This document shows positions 8,001-14,922 of a stretch of DNA of 64,000 bases, piece after piece. The notes under the pieces are model-generated. The model saw only the letters and a program-made list of their open reading frames with translations, was not told where the DNA came from and searched no databases. The DNA is from JANMMJ01 sp964543235 (GTDB lineage Bacteria > Pseudomonadota > Alphaproteobacteria > Rhizobiales > Aestuariivirgaceae). Every line of letters begins with the position of its first letter. Position 1 is the first letter of the stretch. Location: contig CAZIXE010000006.1 of NCBI GenBank assembly GCA_964543235.1, forward strand, positions 22,056-86,055. The letters are read 5' to 3'. A program made the translations under genes and the position numbers.

Positions 8001-10514
8001 TGTCAGCAGCAGATCGTTGAGGGAGGCGCTGGTGTGCTGCAGCTGTTCTGTGACGCTGTTGGAAGTATCGTGAAGGCGCGTGGCTACAGCATTGGCGGCA
8101 TCATCGATGCGTCCGACGATGGTCTGGGTGCTTTCACCCATCTGGCCAAAGAGCCGCTCCGCTGATTGGTCGATACGGCCTGCCATCTGTTCAGACGCTT
8201 CGCTGATAACGTCATAGAGGCGGCTGGTGGACTCCTCCAGTTTGGCGCTGACTAGGGCCGACCGATCATCAAGTACGCCATGGAACCGGGCCGAAGTGTC
8301 TTCGATGCGCGACGTGATTTCAGTGCCGGTCGATGCCAGATGAGAGAGGATTCGGGACGCGGTTTCATCGAGGCCATGGGTGAGGTTGCCGCTCGCCTGG
8401 CCGATCTGATTGGTAAGTCGCTCGGACATGGCAGCGATCGAGGCAATGAGATCGTTGCCCGCGCCGCCGATCTGGCCGGTGACTTCCGTGGCGGTGCGGC
8501 CGAGCCCAGTCAGCAGCTGGCTGCCTGACGCGTCAATCTGACCGACCACCCGGGCCGTTGCCTGGTTGATGGTCGATGCGAAATTTTCACTGACGCTGCC
8601 CAGTTCAGCGCCGAGGCGGGAGGCAGTTTCGTCAAGCGTCAATATGAATGAGCGATTGGCGCCGCCGATTTCCTCTGCCAGTCTGCCGGCCGAACCGGAG
8701 ATGGTCTGCATCAGCTGGGTGCCAGTCTCGGAAATCTGGCTGGCGGCGCGCTGCGCGGTCTGGTCCATCACGGAAGTCAGCTGACCGGCGACGGCATTGA
8801 TCTGGTCGGCAGCGGCAGCGGCGCGAAGATCAAGCGCTCCCACGAGGTCGTCTGTTACCCCAGCGAGGTCGCTGGTGATGCGCGAAGTCGCCTGGCTGGC
8901 GGCGGCGGAAATCTTGCTGCCGGCAGTGTCCAACCCGCCGACGATGCGGGCAATCCCCTCCTGCACATGGCCATCGAGCAGGTCCGACTGGCTGCTGATG
9001 CGGGAGGCAAGGCTGTCAGCGAGGTCGGTGAGGCGTGCCGCATAGGCAGCGCCCTGTTCCTCGAGCGTGGTGTGAATGGTCTTGGCTGCACCGTCGAGAT
9101 GCTCGAACAAGCGGCTGGTTGTCGTGTCGACGCGCTCCACGACCTGTCCGGAAGCCTGCTCGATGAAACTTTCGAGATCGGCGCGCGCGCGGCCAACCTT
9201 TTCGATGTAATCTCCAACGATGCCCTGCAAACCTTCACTGAGGGCAGACCGGCTGCGTTCCAACTTGGAGGTGACCTCGAGGCCAGACTTCTCGATTTGC
9301 TCGATAGTTTCACCTGACGCGGCCTTCAAATGGTAGGCGATGTTGCCGCTCACTGACTGGAGCAGCTCGGTCAGCTGCGTACTGGCGCTGCGCAATTCGT
9401 CCGCGGAAGCCGCGGATGTCGCAGTGAGCGTCGATGTGAGGTCCTTGTTGATGCTGGTCAGTTCGGCGATGCTGGAGCGGAGCAACTGCACGACATTGGC
9501 TTCCATGCCCTGGACGTGCCTGCCGAAGTCTGTGCTCTCGGAATTCAGCTGGCTTACCGCTGAAGCCAGCATGTCGATCTGGCGGGTAAGGTGATCGGAG
9601 AACGTACGCAGTTCACCAATCATCAATCCTGACATCCGCTCCATTTGGGCCGTTTGCCCGCCGATCTCGGAACTGGCCTGGGCTGCACGCGAAGAAACCT
9701 CGTCGATGGTGCGCGCCAGCTCGACAGTCGAGCCTTTGAGACCTTGTTCGAGCTGTTCAAGCGTCGCCTGAGCGCTGGAGATGATGGATTCAAGGCTGGT
9801 GGTATTGCTTTCTAGTCGCGAGAGCAGGGGGCTCGCCTCATTGCCGAGAACGACACCGGCCTGCTGCAGCGCGGTGCGCTGGTTCTCCAGGCCCTGTACC
9901 AGCGTGCGAATACGGTCTTCATTACCGCCAAAGGCCCGCTCGATGGCGGAAATCTCCTTGTGCACCATGCTTTCAAGTTCGCCGGCCCGTTGCACGGCAT
10001 GCTCGACGCCGCCGACCAGCAGATCGACCTCCGAGCGCACGGCCTGAGCGATCGAGGATAGGCCATCCGCTGCGATTTCCTGTGGCCGCAACAATCTGAA
10101 GGCAGCGTGGCGCAGGCTGTCGGAGTTGCGGCGCAGTTCGGATGCCTTCACGACGAAGTAGGCGGCAGCAAACACGAGGGCGATCGGCAGGATGAACTCG
10201 ATCAGCGCTGCAACGGTGGCGGGCAACTGGGCAGCGGCCAGAGGATCACCGTTCAACACGGCGGCGCTGCGCGTGAAGAACCACGCAAAGATCCAGATCA
10301 GGGCAATAACAAAGGCAACGAGATAGGGGGTGATCGGTGCCTGGCCGCCAGCCCGCAAGATCGCCGGGTCATTCTCATTGGCGGGGCGACCGCGCAGTGG
10401 CCCTTCAGGGCGGCGCGGGGCTTCGCCGGCACGGCGGAAACCCGGCTCGATGCCGGACGACTCGCCCGGCACCTTCTTTGTCGAACGACGTGGATCGTCT
10501 GAGATGTTTACCAT
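5088..10514 (-). CDS. Giant coiled-coil membrane protein, growth pole ring (GPR/RgsE)-like
   Basis: A protein of about 1808 residues. After a basic, Pro-rich cytoplasmic tail there are two membrane helices (about residues 63-82 and 101-122 from this start), then an almost wholly helical Ala/Ser/Thr/Glu/Asp-rich region built of 11-residue repeats, further coiled coil, and a distinct C-terminal domain of about 130 residues (from LKREITG to the end). This architecture, an N-terminal membrane hairpin plus apolipoprotein-like repeats, is that of the Agrobacterium growth pole ring protein and Sinorhizobium RgsE, which organise polar peptidoglycan insertion. Identification is by architecture, not alignment. 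I favour ATG 10514, preceded by GGGTAGGG; an in-frame GTG at 10532 has no visible ribosome binding site. A CtrA-type box lies about 130 bases upstream. Confidence 0.8.
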   Translation of the reverse strand: MVNISDDPRRSTKKVPGESSGIEPGFRRAGEAPRRPEGPLRGRPANENDPAILRAGGQAPITPYLVAFVIALIWIFAWFFTRSAAVLNGDPLAAAQLPATVAALIEFILPIALVFAAAYFVVKASELRRNSDSLRHAAFRLLRPQEIAADGLSSIAQAVRSEVDLLVGGVEHAVQRAGELESMVHKEISAIERAFGGNEDRIRTLVQGLENQRTALQQAGVVLGNEASPLLSRLESNTTSLESIISSAQATLEQLEQGLKGSTVELARTIDEVSSRAAQASSEIGGQTAQMERMSGLMIGELRTFSDHLTRQIDMLASAVSQLNSESTDFGRHVQGMEANVVQLLRSSIAELTSINKDLTSTLTATSAASADELRSASTQLTELLQSVSGNIAYHLKAASGETIEQIEKSGLEVTSKLERSRSALSEGLQGIVGDYIEKVGRARADLESFIEQASGQVVERVDTTTSRLFEHLDGAAKTIHTTLEEQGAAYAARLTDLADSLASRISSQSDLLDGHVQEGIARIVGGLDTAGSKISAAASQATSRITSDLAGVTDDLVGALDLRAAAAADQINAVAGQLTSVMDQTAQRAASQISETGTQLMQTISGSAGRLAEEIGGANRSFILTLDETASRLGAELGSVSENFASTINQATARVVGQIDASGSQLLTGLGRTATEVTGQIGGAGNDLIASIAAMSERLTNQIGQASGNLTHGLDETASRILSHLASTGTEITSRIEDTSARFHGVLDDRSALVSAKLEESTSRLYDVISEASEQMAGRIDQSAERLFGQMGESTQTIVGRIDDAANAVATRLHDTSNSVTEQLQHTSASLNDLLLTTSSSITGHVKETAEIVGRQLQESGLALAHNIDSSGGLVTEKLISVSGEFVQNVTKARDDLFTLLHQSSTQMTEKLEETTAQLYTRLEQSSGAMSTQLDETASRLFSRLDETSNAMSSRLEETAQRITEHVGETAADVTERVAGVTGDLTLRLQAASNQIGAVLDATSTKLSDRLDSATAELTSLFTDNTERLTIQLDETAARMTGTFRDTASGVTEQLDKVSNEMTSRLEDTTTRLYEHLDTANAQWTQRLDQTFQSVADRLDGAGNTMFSRIDSTARDLGQRFDVATTLLEKVTTDISNRMEATHTEFTRTIDTSTSQIIQDLGRASNAFAEGLSETTLHISGQFEQTTGLLVNRIDDLTRNVESATARTTNALISRADSTARDIEDAIERSAAAIATQLASAVKDMEGAAVKTEAALSQQAGEVVKVIDAVASRSATLVASRIEDAASSIDNTASRTTNILVGRIDKAAKDHEAATAATLAAAVARMDKAQKDLDGTTGLTARRLEDSGAKFAKQIESANAFLADQLATTASTLDERLETTANELTGKLEATGHRLSDRLEEVSSLVEKSMDAINSEMERMLHNREDQLAAMVSALGKKAQDVDAMMRNYMGLIEESLAAAEARSKEVGRLIANQTEAATETLEQEIRKLGIATDGQISHAAKALREQHERAVRSMNEMLAVTASDFQQTAQDMRITAQQVVKDIDNARNELRRAILELPEETRSNADAMRRVVSDQISALNALADVVKRQSSTLDLSGPGIYLSQHPRETGPGKFEGAPSTAPMIRTQGAQQVQPERDPEDTGGLPPAALRLKPVDELLKAEAASDSVDLLPHLKREITGRPAEARDLSREIESLVAKLNGAARDLVEALDGSLSNEFEKRYNQGETHVYMHQLYIHRGAKLLKSVQSRYGSVRLVRGRVDAFIRLFERLLDTVTASPNGEQMVDTCLASEAGKLYLLFAQAAGRIH
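7068..9476 (-). repeat. 73 consecutive 11-residue (33-base) repeats inside the GPR-like gene
   Basis: Reading the protein from SSIAELTSINK to RMEATHTEFTR, every residue falls into 11-residue blocks with no insertion or deletion. The block length in DNA is exactly 2409 bases, or 73 times 33. The consensus block is x-L-x-x-R-(L/I)-(D/E)-(E/D)-(T/S)-(A/S)-x, for example RLFSRLDETSN, AMSSRLEETAQ and RITEHVGETAA. The 11-residue (hendecad) period gives a nearly straight amphipathic helix, as in apolipoproteins and some right-handed coiled coils. The DNA copies are diverged, so this is a protein-level repeat and not a recent tandem duplication. Related but phase-shifted 11/22-residue periodicity continues towards the C-terminus. 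Confidence 0.9.
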
Positions 10515-10646
10515 ACGCCCTACCCGCACCACTCATTATGCGGCGCAGGGCGAAACTGGCCTCTTCTGGCCCTGAGCCGTAAGGATCAACCATAGCCTAT
10601 CGGGAGTCCCCCTTGAACCCGCGGGAAAGCCACAAGAACCACTAAA

Positions 10647-10661
10647 TTAAGTTTTGGTTAA
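10647..10661. promoter_or_regulatory. CtrA-type binding site (TTAA-N7-TTAA)
   Basis: The sequence TTAA, seven bases (GTTTTGG), TTAA is an exact match to the full CtrA recognition sequence of alphaproteobacteria. It lies in the gap between the leftward GPR-like gene (start 10514) and the rightward Hpt gene (start 10779), where it could control either or both. That CtrA binds here is inference; the match itself is direct. Confidence 0.65.
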
Positions 10662-10778
10662 AATTGTGGATCGGATTGAGTCGATTCAGGCAAGCTTCGG
10701 TTCACGATATTCCTTTACGGAAGCCTAGCCTGCCGCTGCTAGGCTGCACGGAAGTCGGCAGGCACATCCGGGGGCTTT

Positions 10779-11153
10779 ATGGGGCGGAGAACATCAGGCA
10801 AGCGCGTTACACCCCTGATGCCGGATCCAACCATTTTCGACCTGCAGCAGCTTCGACGATACACGGTGTATCAAAATGACCTGGAACTGGAGCTTATCCA
10901 GCTCTTCCGGCAACAGATGCCGCAATTCGTGCGGCAGATCAGATGCGCTGAAAACGCCTATGACTGGAAGCTCGCAACCCATTCGCTCAAGGGCTCGGCG
11001 GCAACCGTCGGCGCACCGGTCGTGGCCGCGGTAGCGGAACAGCTGGAAACCCTGGGGCATGATGGAGCCCGGCAGAGCCGCGACCGGCTGCTCATGGCGC
11101 TCGAAGAGGCGGTTGCCGAATTCGACCGGGCAATCGAGCAGTTCTACTCCTGA
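10779..11153 (+). CDS. Single-domain histidine phosphotransfer (Hpt) protein
   Basis: A 124-residue protein made almost entirely of an Hpt four-helix bundle. The phosphorylatable histidine is His68 in THSLKGSAATVGA, a textbook Hpt signature. It has no kinase ATPase domain and no receiver domain, so it must work as a relay between a hybrid kinase and a response regulator located elsewhere. The ATG at 10779 is preceded by GGGGG at suitable spacing; an ATG at 10818 would give a shorter N-terminus, and the domain is intact either way. It is divergent from the GPR-like gene, with a CtrA-type box between them. It is too short to be ChpT, which is a dimeric pseudo-kinase of about 220 residues. Confidence 0.85.
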   Translation: MGRRTSGKRVTPLMPDPTIFDLQQLRRYTVYQNDLELELIQLFRQQMPQFVRQIRCAENAYDWKLATHSLKGSAATVGAPVVAAVAEQLETLGHDGARQSRDRLLMALEEAVAEFDRAIEQFYS

Positions 11154-11238
11154 CGCCCTGCAGCGGCGGTTGTTTTTCCCGAGTTGATCCCGTATGCAGT
11201 GTTCGATTTTCCGAACGGGGCATACTGGATTTCGCTTG

Positions 11239-11559
11239 ATGGTCAAGATCACATTCATTCAGCACAATGGTACCGAGCAGACCGTCGATGGGCAGATTGG
11301 CATGTCGGTCATGGAGGCGGCACTCAAGAACATGGTGCCGGGCATCGATGCTGACTGCGGCGGCGCCTGCGCTTGCGCGACCTGCCATGTCTATGTCGAT
11401 CCCGGCTGGATCGAAAAGACCGGCAAGCGCAGCACGATGGAAGAAGACATGCTCGATTTTGCCTTCGATGTCCGGGATACCAGCCGCCTGTCGTGCCAGA
11501 TCAAGGTCACAGACGCGCTTGACGGGCTGCGCGTAACAGTCCCTGAAAAGCAATTCTGA
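11239..11559 (+). CDS. [2Fe-2S] ferredoxin, adrenodoxin/FdxB type
   Basis: A 106-residue ferredoxin. The four cluster ligands fit the adrenodoxin pattern C-x5-C-x2-C-x36-C: Cys40, Cys46, Cys49 and Cys86, with an extra Cys44 (DCGGACACATC). It is a soluble one-electron carrier, probably for Fe-S cluster assembly or a cytochrome P450-like partner. The start at 11239 (MVKITFIQHNG) matches the usual family N-terminus; a longer upstream frame would add 15 unlikely residues. A ferredoxin reductase gene begins 26 bases downstream on the same strand, so the two probably form an electron-transfer pair. Confidence 0.92.
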   Translation: MVKITFIQHNGTEQTVDGQIGMSVMEAALKNMVPGIDADCGGACACATCHVYVDPGWIEKTGKRSTMEEDMLDFAFDVRDTSRLSCQIKVTDALDGLRVTVPEKQF

Positions 11560-11585
11560 TCAATAGATTAAGTGGAGAATTTGCG

Positions 11586-12617
11586 ATGAACGATGAGGTC
11601 ATCAGCACCGACGCGGTGGTCATTGGCGCTGGGCCCTGCGGGTTGTTTGCCGTATTTGAACTGGGCCTCCTCGACATCAAATGTCATGTCGTGGACATCC
11701 TCGATCGCCCCGGCGGACAATGCACGGAGCTCTACCCGGAAAAGCCGATCTATGACATCCCGGCTCTGCCCGTCGTCACCGGGCAGGAACTGACCAACCG
11801 GCTCATGGAACAAATCAAGCCGTTTCATGCCGAATTCCACTTCAACCAGATGGTGACGGAACTGAAGAAACTGGGGGATGCCGATTTCGAGGTCAGAACC
11901 GATGGCGGCCTGGTGTTGCGTTCGAAAGTGGTGGTCATCGCGGCGGGCGGCGGCTCGTTCCAGCCGAAGAAGCCGCCAATTCCGGGGATTGATGCCTATG
12001 AGGGCAAGTCGGTGTTCTACTCCGTCAAGAAAATGGAGGATTTCCGCGGCAAGGATGTGCTGATCGTCGGCGGCGGCGACTCGGCGCTGGACTGGACGCT
12101 CAACCTGCAACCCCTTGTAAAAAGCCTAACTTTGCTGCACCGGCGCGATGATTTCCGGGCGGCACCCGACAGCGTCAAGAAGATGCGCGAGCTGGTCTCC
12201 GACGGAAAAATGCAATTCAAGCTGGGCCAGGTGACCGGGCTTTCGGGTGACAATGGCCAGCTAACGACAGCGCATATCAAGGGCAATGACAACACATTCT
12301 ACGACATTCCGACGACAAGGATGCTGCCATTCTTCGGGCTGACGATGAAGCTCGGGCCGGTTGCGGATTGGGGGATCAACCTCCACGAGAACCTGATACC
12401 TGTCGATACGGCAAAATTCGAGACATCGGTGCCCGGCATCTTCGCCATCGGCGACATCAACAGCTATGAGGGCAAGCTCAAGCTGATCCTGTCGGGATTC
12501 CATGAAGCGGCGCTGATGGCGCAGCAGGCGTTCAAATACAAGAACCCCGGCGAGCGCCTGCTGTTCCAGTACACGACATCGAGTTCGAGCCTGCAGAAGA
12601 AGCTCGGCGTCGCGTGA
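11586..12617 (+). CDS. Ferredoxin-NADP reductase, thioredoxin-reductase-like type
   Basis: A 343-residue two-dinucleotide-domain flavoprotein. The FAD-binding GAGPCG is at residues 14-19 and the NADPH-binding GGGDSALDW at about 162-170. The CxxC redox pair of thioredoxin reductase is absent, which separates it from TrxB and matches type-2 ferredoxin/flavodoxin-NADP reductases (YumC-like). RPGGQCTELYPEKPIYD near residue 41 is characteristic of this group. It should transfer electrons between NADPH and the adjacent [2Fe-2S] ferredoxin in the cytoplasm. GGAG lies eight bases before the ATG. The C-terminus ends in a Ser-rich tail (TTSSSSLQKKLGVA) that in this family covers the flavin. Confidence 0.9.
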   Translation: MNDEVISTDAVVIGAGPCGLFAVFELGLLDIKCHVVDILDRPGGQCTELYPEKPIYDIPALPVVTGQELTNRLMEQIKPFHAEFHFNQMVTELKKLGDADFEVRTDGGLVLRSKVVVIAAGGGSFQPKKPPIPGIDAYEGKSVFYSVKKMEDFRGKDVLIVGGGDSALDWTLNLQPLVKSLTLLHRRDDFRAAPDSVKKMRELVSDGKMQFKLGQVTGLSGDNGQLTTAHIKGNDNTFYDIPTTRMLPFFGLTMKLGPVADWGINLHENLIPVDTAKFETSVPGIFAIGDINSYEGKLKLILSGFHEAALMAQQAFKYKNPGERLLFQYTTSSSSLQKKLGVA

Positions 12618-12740
12618 CGAATTCTTTCGGGCCGATCTGTGACTTATTGTTTCACTTTGTGTAGCTTATTGCCGTTTGTATTGCGGCCGCGAAAGTCCTA
12701 TCTTTCATACACACCAAGAAGAACAACAAGGAGATCGGTC

Positions 12741-12884
12741 ATGAACTGGATTTTTGAAACTTATTCAAATGTTTACCATACCGCGATGATGCATGACGTG
12801 AAGCGTGCCGAGCATGCTGCGCCTGCGAAGAAGGCGGTCCATGGTAAGGCCAGTGCCCTGGCGCGCCTGTTCGGCCGCGGCTAA
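12741..12884 (+). CDS. Small uncharacterised protein, 47 residues
   Basis: The frame encodes MNWIFETYSNVYHTAMMHD, then a basic Ala/Lys/His-rich middle and ALARLFGRG at the end. Translation is supported by a near-perfect Shine-Dalgarno AAGGAG seven bases before the ATG, an AT-rich upstream region of about 120 bases with room for its own promoter, and a GC hairpin just after the stop. There is no signal peptide or full membrane helix; the first 16 residues could form a short amphipathic helix. I do not recognise the family. The surrounding signals, more than the protein sequence, argue that it is real. Confidence 0.65.
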   Translation: MNWIFETYSNVYHTAMMHDVKRAEHAAPAKKAVHGKASALARLFGRG

Positions 12885-12907
12885 GCACATCCCCTGCGAG
12901 TTTCGAT

Positions 12908-12934
12908 ACGCCCGGGCCCAGAGGGTCCGGGCGT
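12908..12934 (+). terminator. Probable intrinsic terminator after the 47-residue gene
   Basis: An 8-base perfect stem (ACGCCCGG / CCGGGCGT) enclosing an 11-base loop begins 24 bases after the stop codon. The run of T after it is weak (TTGCCTTTG), so termination may be partial. Confidence 0.5.
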
Positions 12935-13004
12935 TGCCTTTGAAGGAGCCTCGAGGCTGGCATCACGCGGCGATGATGGCATAAACATTGCGTCTGCCGG
13001 CGCA

Positions 13005-14504
13005 GTGCAGACAGCCATGGAGGCGCAGGTGTTCGGCGAGGCCGCAGGTTTGGAACAGGAGGCGGGGCGTTTCCGGGCCGCGCTCGGAATACTGCTGGTG
13101 CTGGTGGCGGGCGCGCTTCTTCTGGTCTGGAGCAGCAACCTGCTGTACGACCCGGACAGCTGGTGGCACATCAAGCTCGGCTCCGACATTCTGGCGACGG
13201 GTACGTTTCCCACCGTCGAGACCTATTCTTACACATTCGCCGGCAAGCCGTTCATCGCCAAGGAATGGCTGTCGCAGATCATTCTGGCACTGACCTTTAA
13301 GGCGGGGGGCTGGCCGGCCGTCGCCTTCCTGACAATCTGCTGCGCCTGCCTTACCGTATGGCTCGTCTATGACGCGCTCGCCGCGGTGCTCAGGCCGCAT
13401 CTTGCCGCCACCATCACCATGGCGGCCGTCTTCCTGACGAGTCCGACTTTCCTGGCCAGGCCGCACATGCTGGCCCTGCCCATCGCCGTTTTCTGGACGG
13501 TCCGCCTGTTCCGGGCCGCCGAGGCGCGGCAGGCGCCCTCCTTCTGGCTGCTGGCGCTCATGGTGCTGTGGGCCAATCTGCATGGCAGTTTCACCCTGGG
13601 TTTCGTGATCGCCGGACTCGCCTTTCTGCATCTCGTGCAGGAGGTGCGGCTCGGCAACCGGCCACTGCTGGCGCGCTGGCTCATGTTCCTCGCGCTGTGC
13701 CCCGCGGCGGCGCTTGTGCATGCCTATGGCTGGCAGGCCCTGTGGATCAGCGTCAACATGGCGGGCGGCAACGAGGCGATGCGCTATATCGACGAATGGC
13801 AGCCGTTCAGCGCGCCGGACAAGCGCGTGCATGAGGCGGCGCTGCTCGTCCTGATCGGCGGCCTGCTGTGGCTGCGGCTGCGCCTCAGCATCGCCAAGCT
13901 CGCCTTCATCGCGCTCGCTCTGCACATGTTTCTCACCTATGTGCGGTTCGTGCATGTGCCGTTCCTGCTTCTGCCGCTGGTCATCGCGCCCGAGATCGCC
14001 CGGCAGCATCCCGGGCTGTCACTCGGGACTTGGCTCGCGCAGCAGCGCGACAGGCTCGAAAGCACACTCGCCCGGCATTTCCGGCACAGCCTGGCGGGGG
14101 CCGGCGCGGCGGCCCTGGCGGCGGCGGTGATCTTCATCGGCTTCATCCCGGTCAAGCCGCCGGAAAAGACCGCGGCGGCCGGGGCGCTGGCCTATGTCGA
14201 AAAGGCGGGGATCACCGGCAATGTGCTCAACTCCTACAATTTCGGCGGGTCGCTGATCTTCCACGGCCGCAAGACCTTCATCGACGGGCGCGCCGAACAG
14301 CTCTTCCTCGACGGCTTCATCAGCGAGGTGAACGAATCGATGAAGCCGGACGGGGTGCAGGTGCTCAGGGACATTCTCAAGCGCTACGCCATCACCTGGA
14401 CGCTGCTGACGCCGGACGATGCACGCAATGCCATGCTGGCGACCATGGCCGGCTGGCGGAAAGCCTATGAGGACAAGGACGCGGTGGTGTACCGCCAGGA
14501 TTGA
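13005..14504 (+). CDS. Polytopic membrane protein, GT-C glycosyltransferase-like
   Basis: A 499-residue protein with about 10-11 membrane helices. The first periplasmic loop after helix 1 carries an acidic motif (YDPDSWWHIKLG at about residues 45-56, then FPTVETYSYTFAG and EWLSQ). Asp-containing first loops with this D-x-W-W-H pattern occur in a large group of uncharacterised bacterial GT-C-fold proteins, where the Asp is thought to bind a metal or the polyprenyl-phosphate sugar donor. The C-terminal 110 residues form a soluble periplasmic domain. It is first in a rightward group with the EamA-like gene at 14554 and a second GT-C-like gene at 14915. The sugar and acceptor are unknown, and the enzymatic call is an inference from fold features. 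Confidence 0.65.
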   Translation: MQTAMEAQVFGEAAGLEQEAGRFRAALGILLVLVAGALLLVWSSNLLYDPDSWWHIKLGSDILATGTFPTVETYSYTFAGKPFIAKEWLSQIILALTFKAGGWPAVAFLTICCACLTVWLVYDALAAVLRPHLAATITMAAVFLTSPTFLARPHMLALPIAVFWTVRLFRAAEARQAPSFWLLALMVLWANLHGSFTLGFVIAGLAFLHLVQEVRLGNRPLLARWLMFLALCPAAALVHAYGWQALWISVNMAGGNEAMRYIDEWQPFSAPDKRVHEAALLVLIGGLLWLRLRLSIAKLAFIALALHMFLTYVRFVHVPFLLLPLVIAPEIARQHPGLSLGTWLAQQRDRLESTLARHFRHSLAGAGAAALAAAVIFIGFIPVKPPEKTAAAGALAYVEKAGITGNVLNSYNFGGSLIFHGRKTFIDGRAEQLFLDGFISEVNESMKPDGVQVLRDILKRYAITWTLLTPDDARNAMLATMAGWRKAYEDKDAVVYRQD

Positions 14505-14553
14505 AAGGCTGGCGGCAGTGCCGGCCCGGCCACCAGAGGGAGTATAAGAGACG

Positions 14554-14922
14554 ATGACGAGTTTCGAGACTTGGCCGCCCGGCATCTGGCTCGGCCTCAC
14601 CGGCACACCGGCCCTGATCTCGCTGGGGCAGGTGCTGTTCAAGCTGGTTGGCGAGCGCATGAACGCGGCGCCGGCGGCCAGCTGGTTCTCGGCGGCGGCC
14701 GATCCCTATTTCGCCGCCGCCATGGCGGTCTATGCGGGCGCGACGCTCTCCTGGATCTATGTGTTGCGAACCGTGCCGCTGGGGCTCGCCTATACCTTCA
14801 CCTCGCTCGGCTTCATCATCGTGCCGCTCCTGTCGGCCCTGCTGTTCGGGGAAGCCATCACGCTGCGCGATGCGCTGGGCGTCATGATGATCGTCGCAGG
14901 GCTCAGCGTGATTCATGGATAG
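14554..14922 (+). CDS. Four-helix EamA/SMR-type small transporter, ArnE/ArnF-like
   Basis: A 122-residue protein with four membrane helices. The C-terminal two helices read TVPLGLAYTFTSLGFIIVPL then LSALLFGEAITLRDALGV, the signature of the EamA/DMT superfamily half-transporter. Proteins of this size beside glycosyltransferases include ArnE/ArnF, which flip undecaprenyl-phosphate-linked sugars across the inner membrane. Its neighbours on both sides are GT-C-like membrane proteins, so flipping a lipid-linked sugar is the natural hypothesis; a drug-exporting SMR role is less likely in this setting. GAGGGAG lies upstream of the ATG. Its stop overlaps the next start by eight bases, showing translational coupling. 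Confidence 0.75.
   Translation: MTSFETWPPGIWLGLTGTPALISLGQVLFKLVGERMNAAPAASWFSAAADPYFAAAMAVYAGATLSWIYVLRTVPLGLAYTFTSLGFIIVPLLSALLFGEAITLRDALGVMMIVAGLSVIHG

Noticed and set aside
7068..9476. 33-base periodicity that could suggest a CRISPR array or DNA tandem repeat
   Set aside because: Units are directly abutting, diverged at DNA level and in frame; they are protein hendecads.
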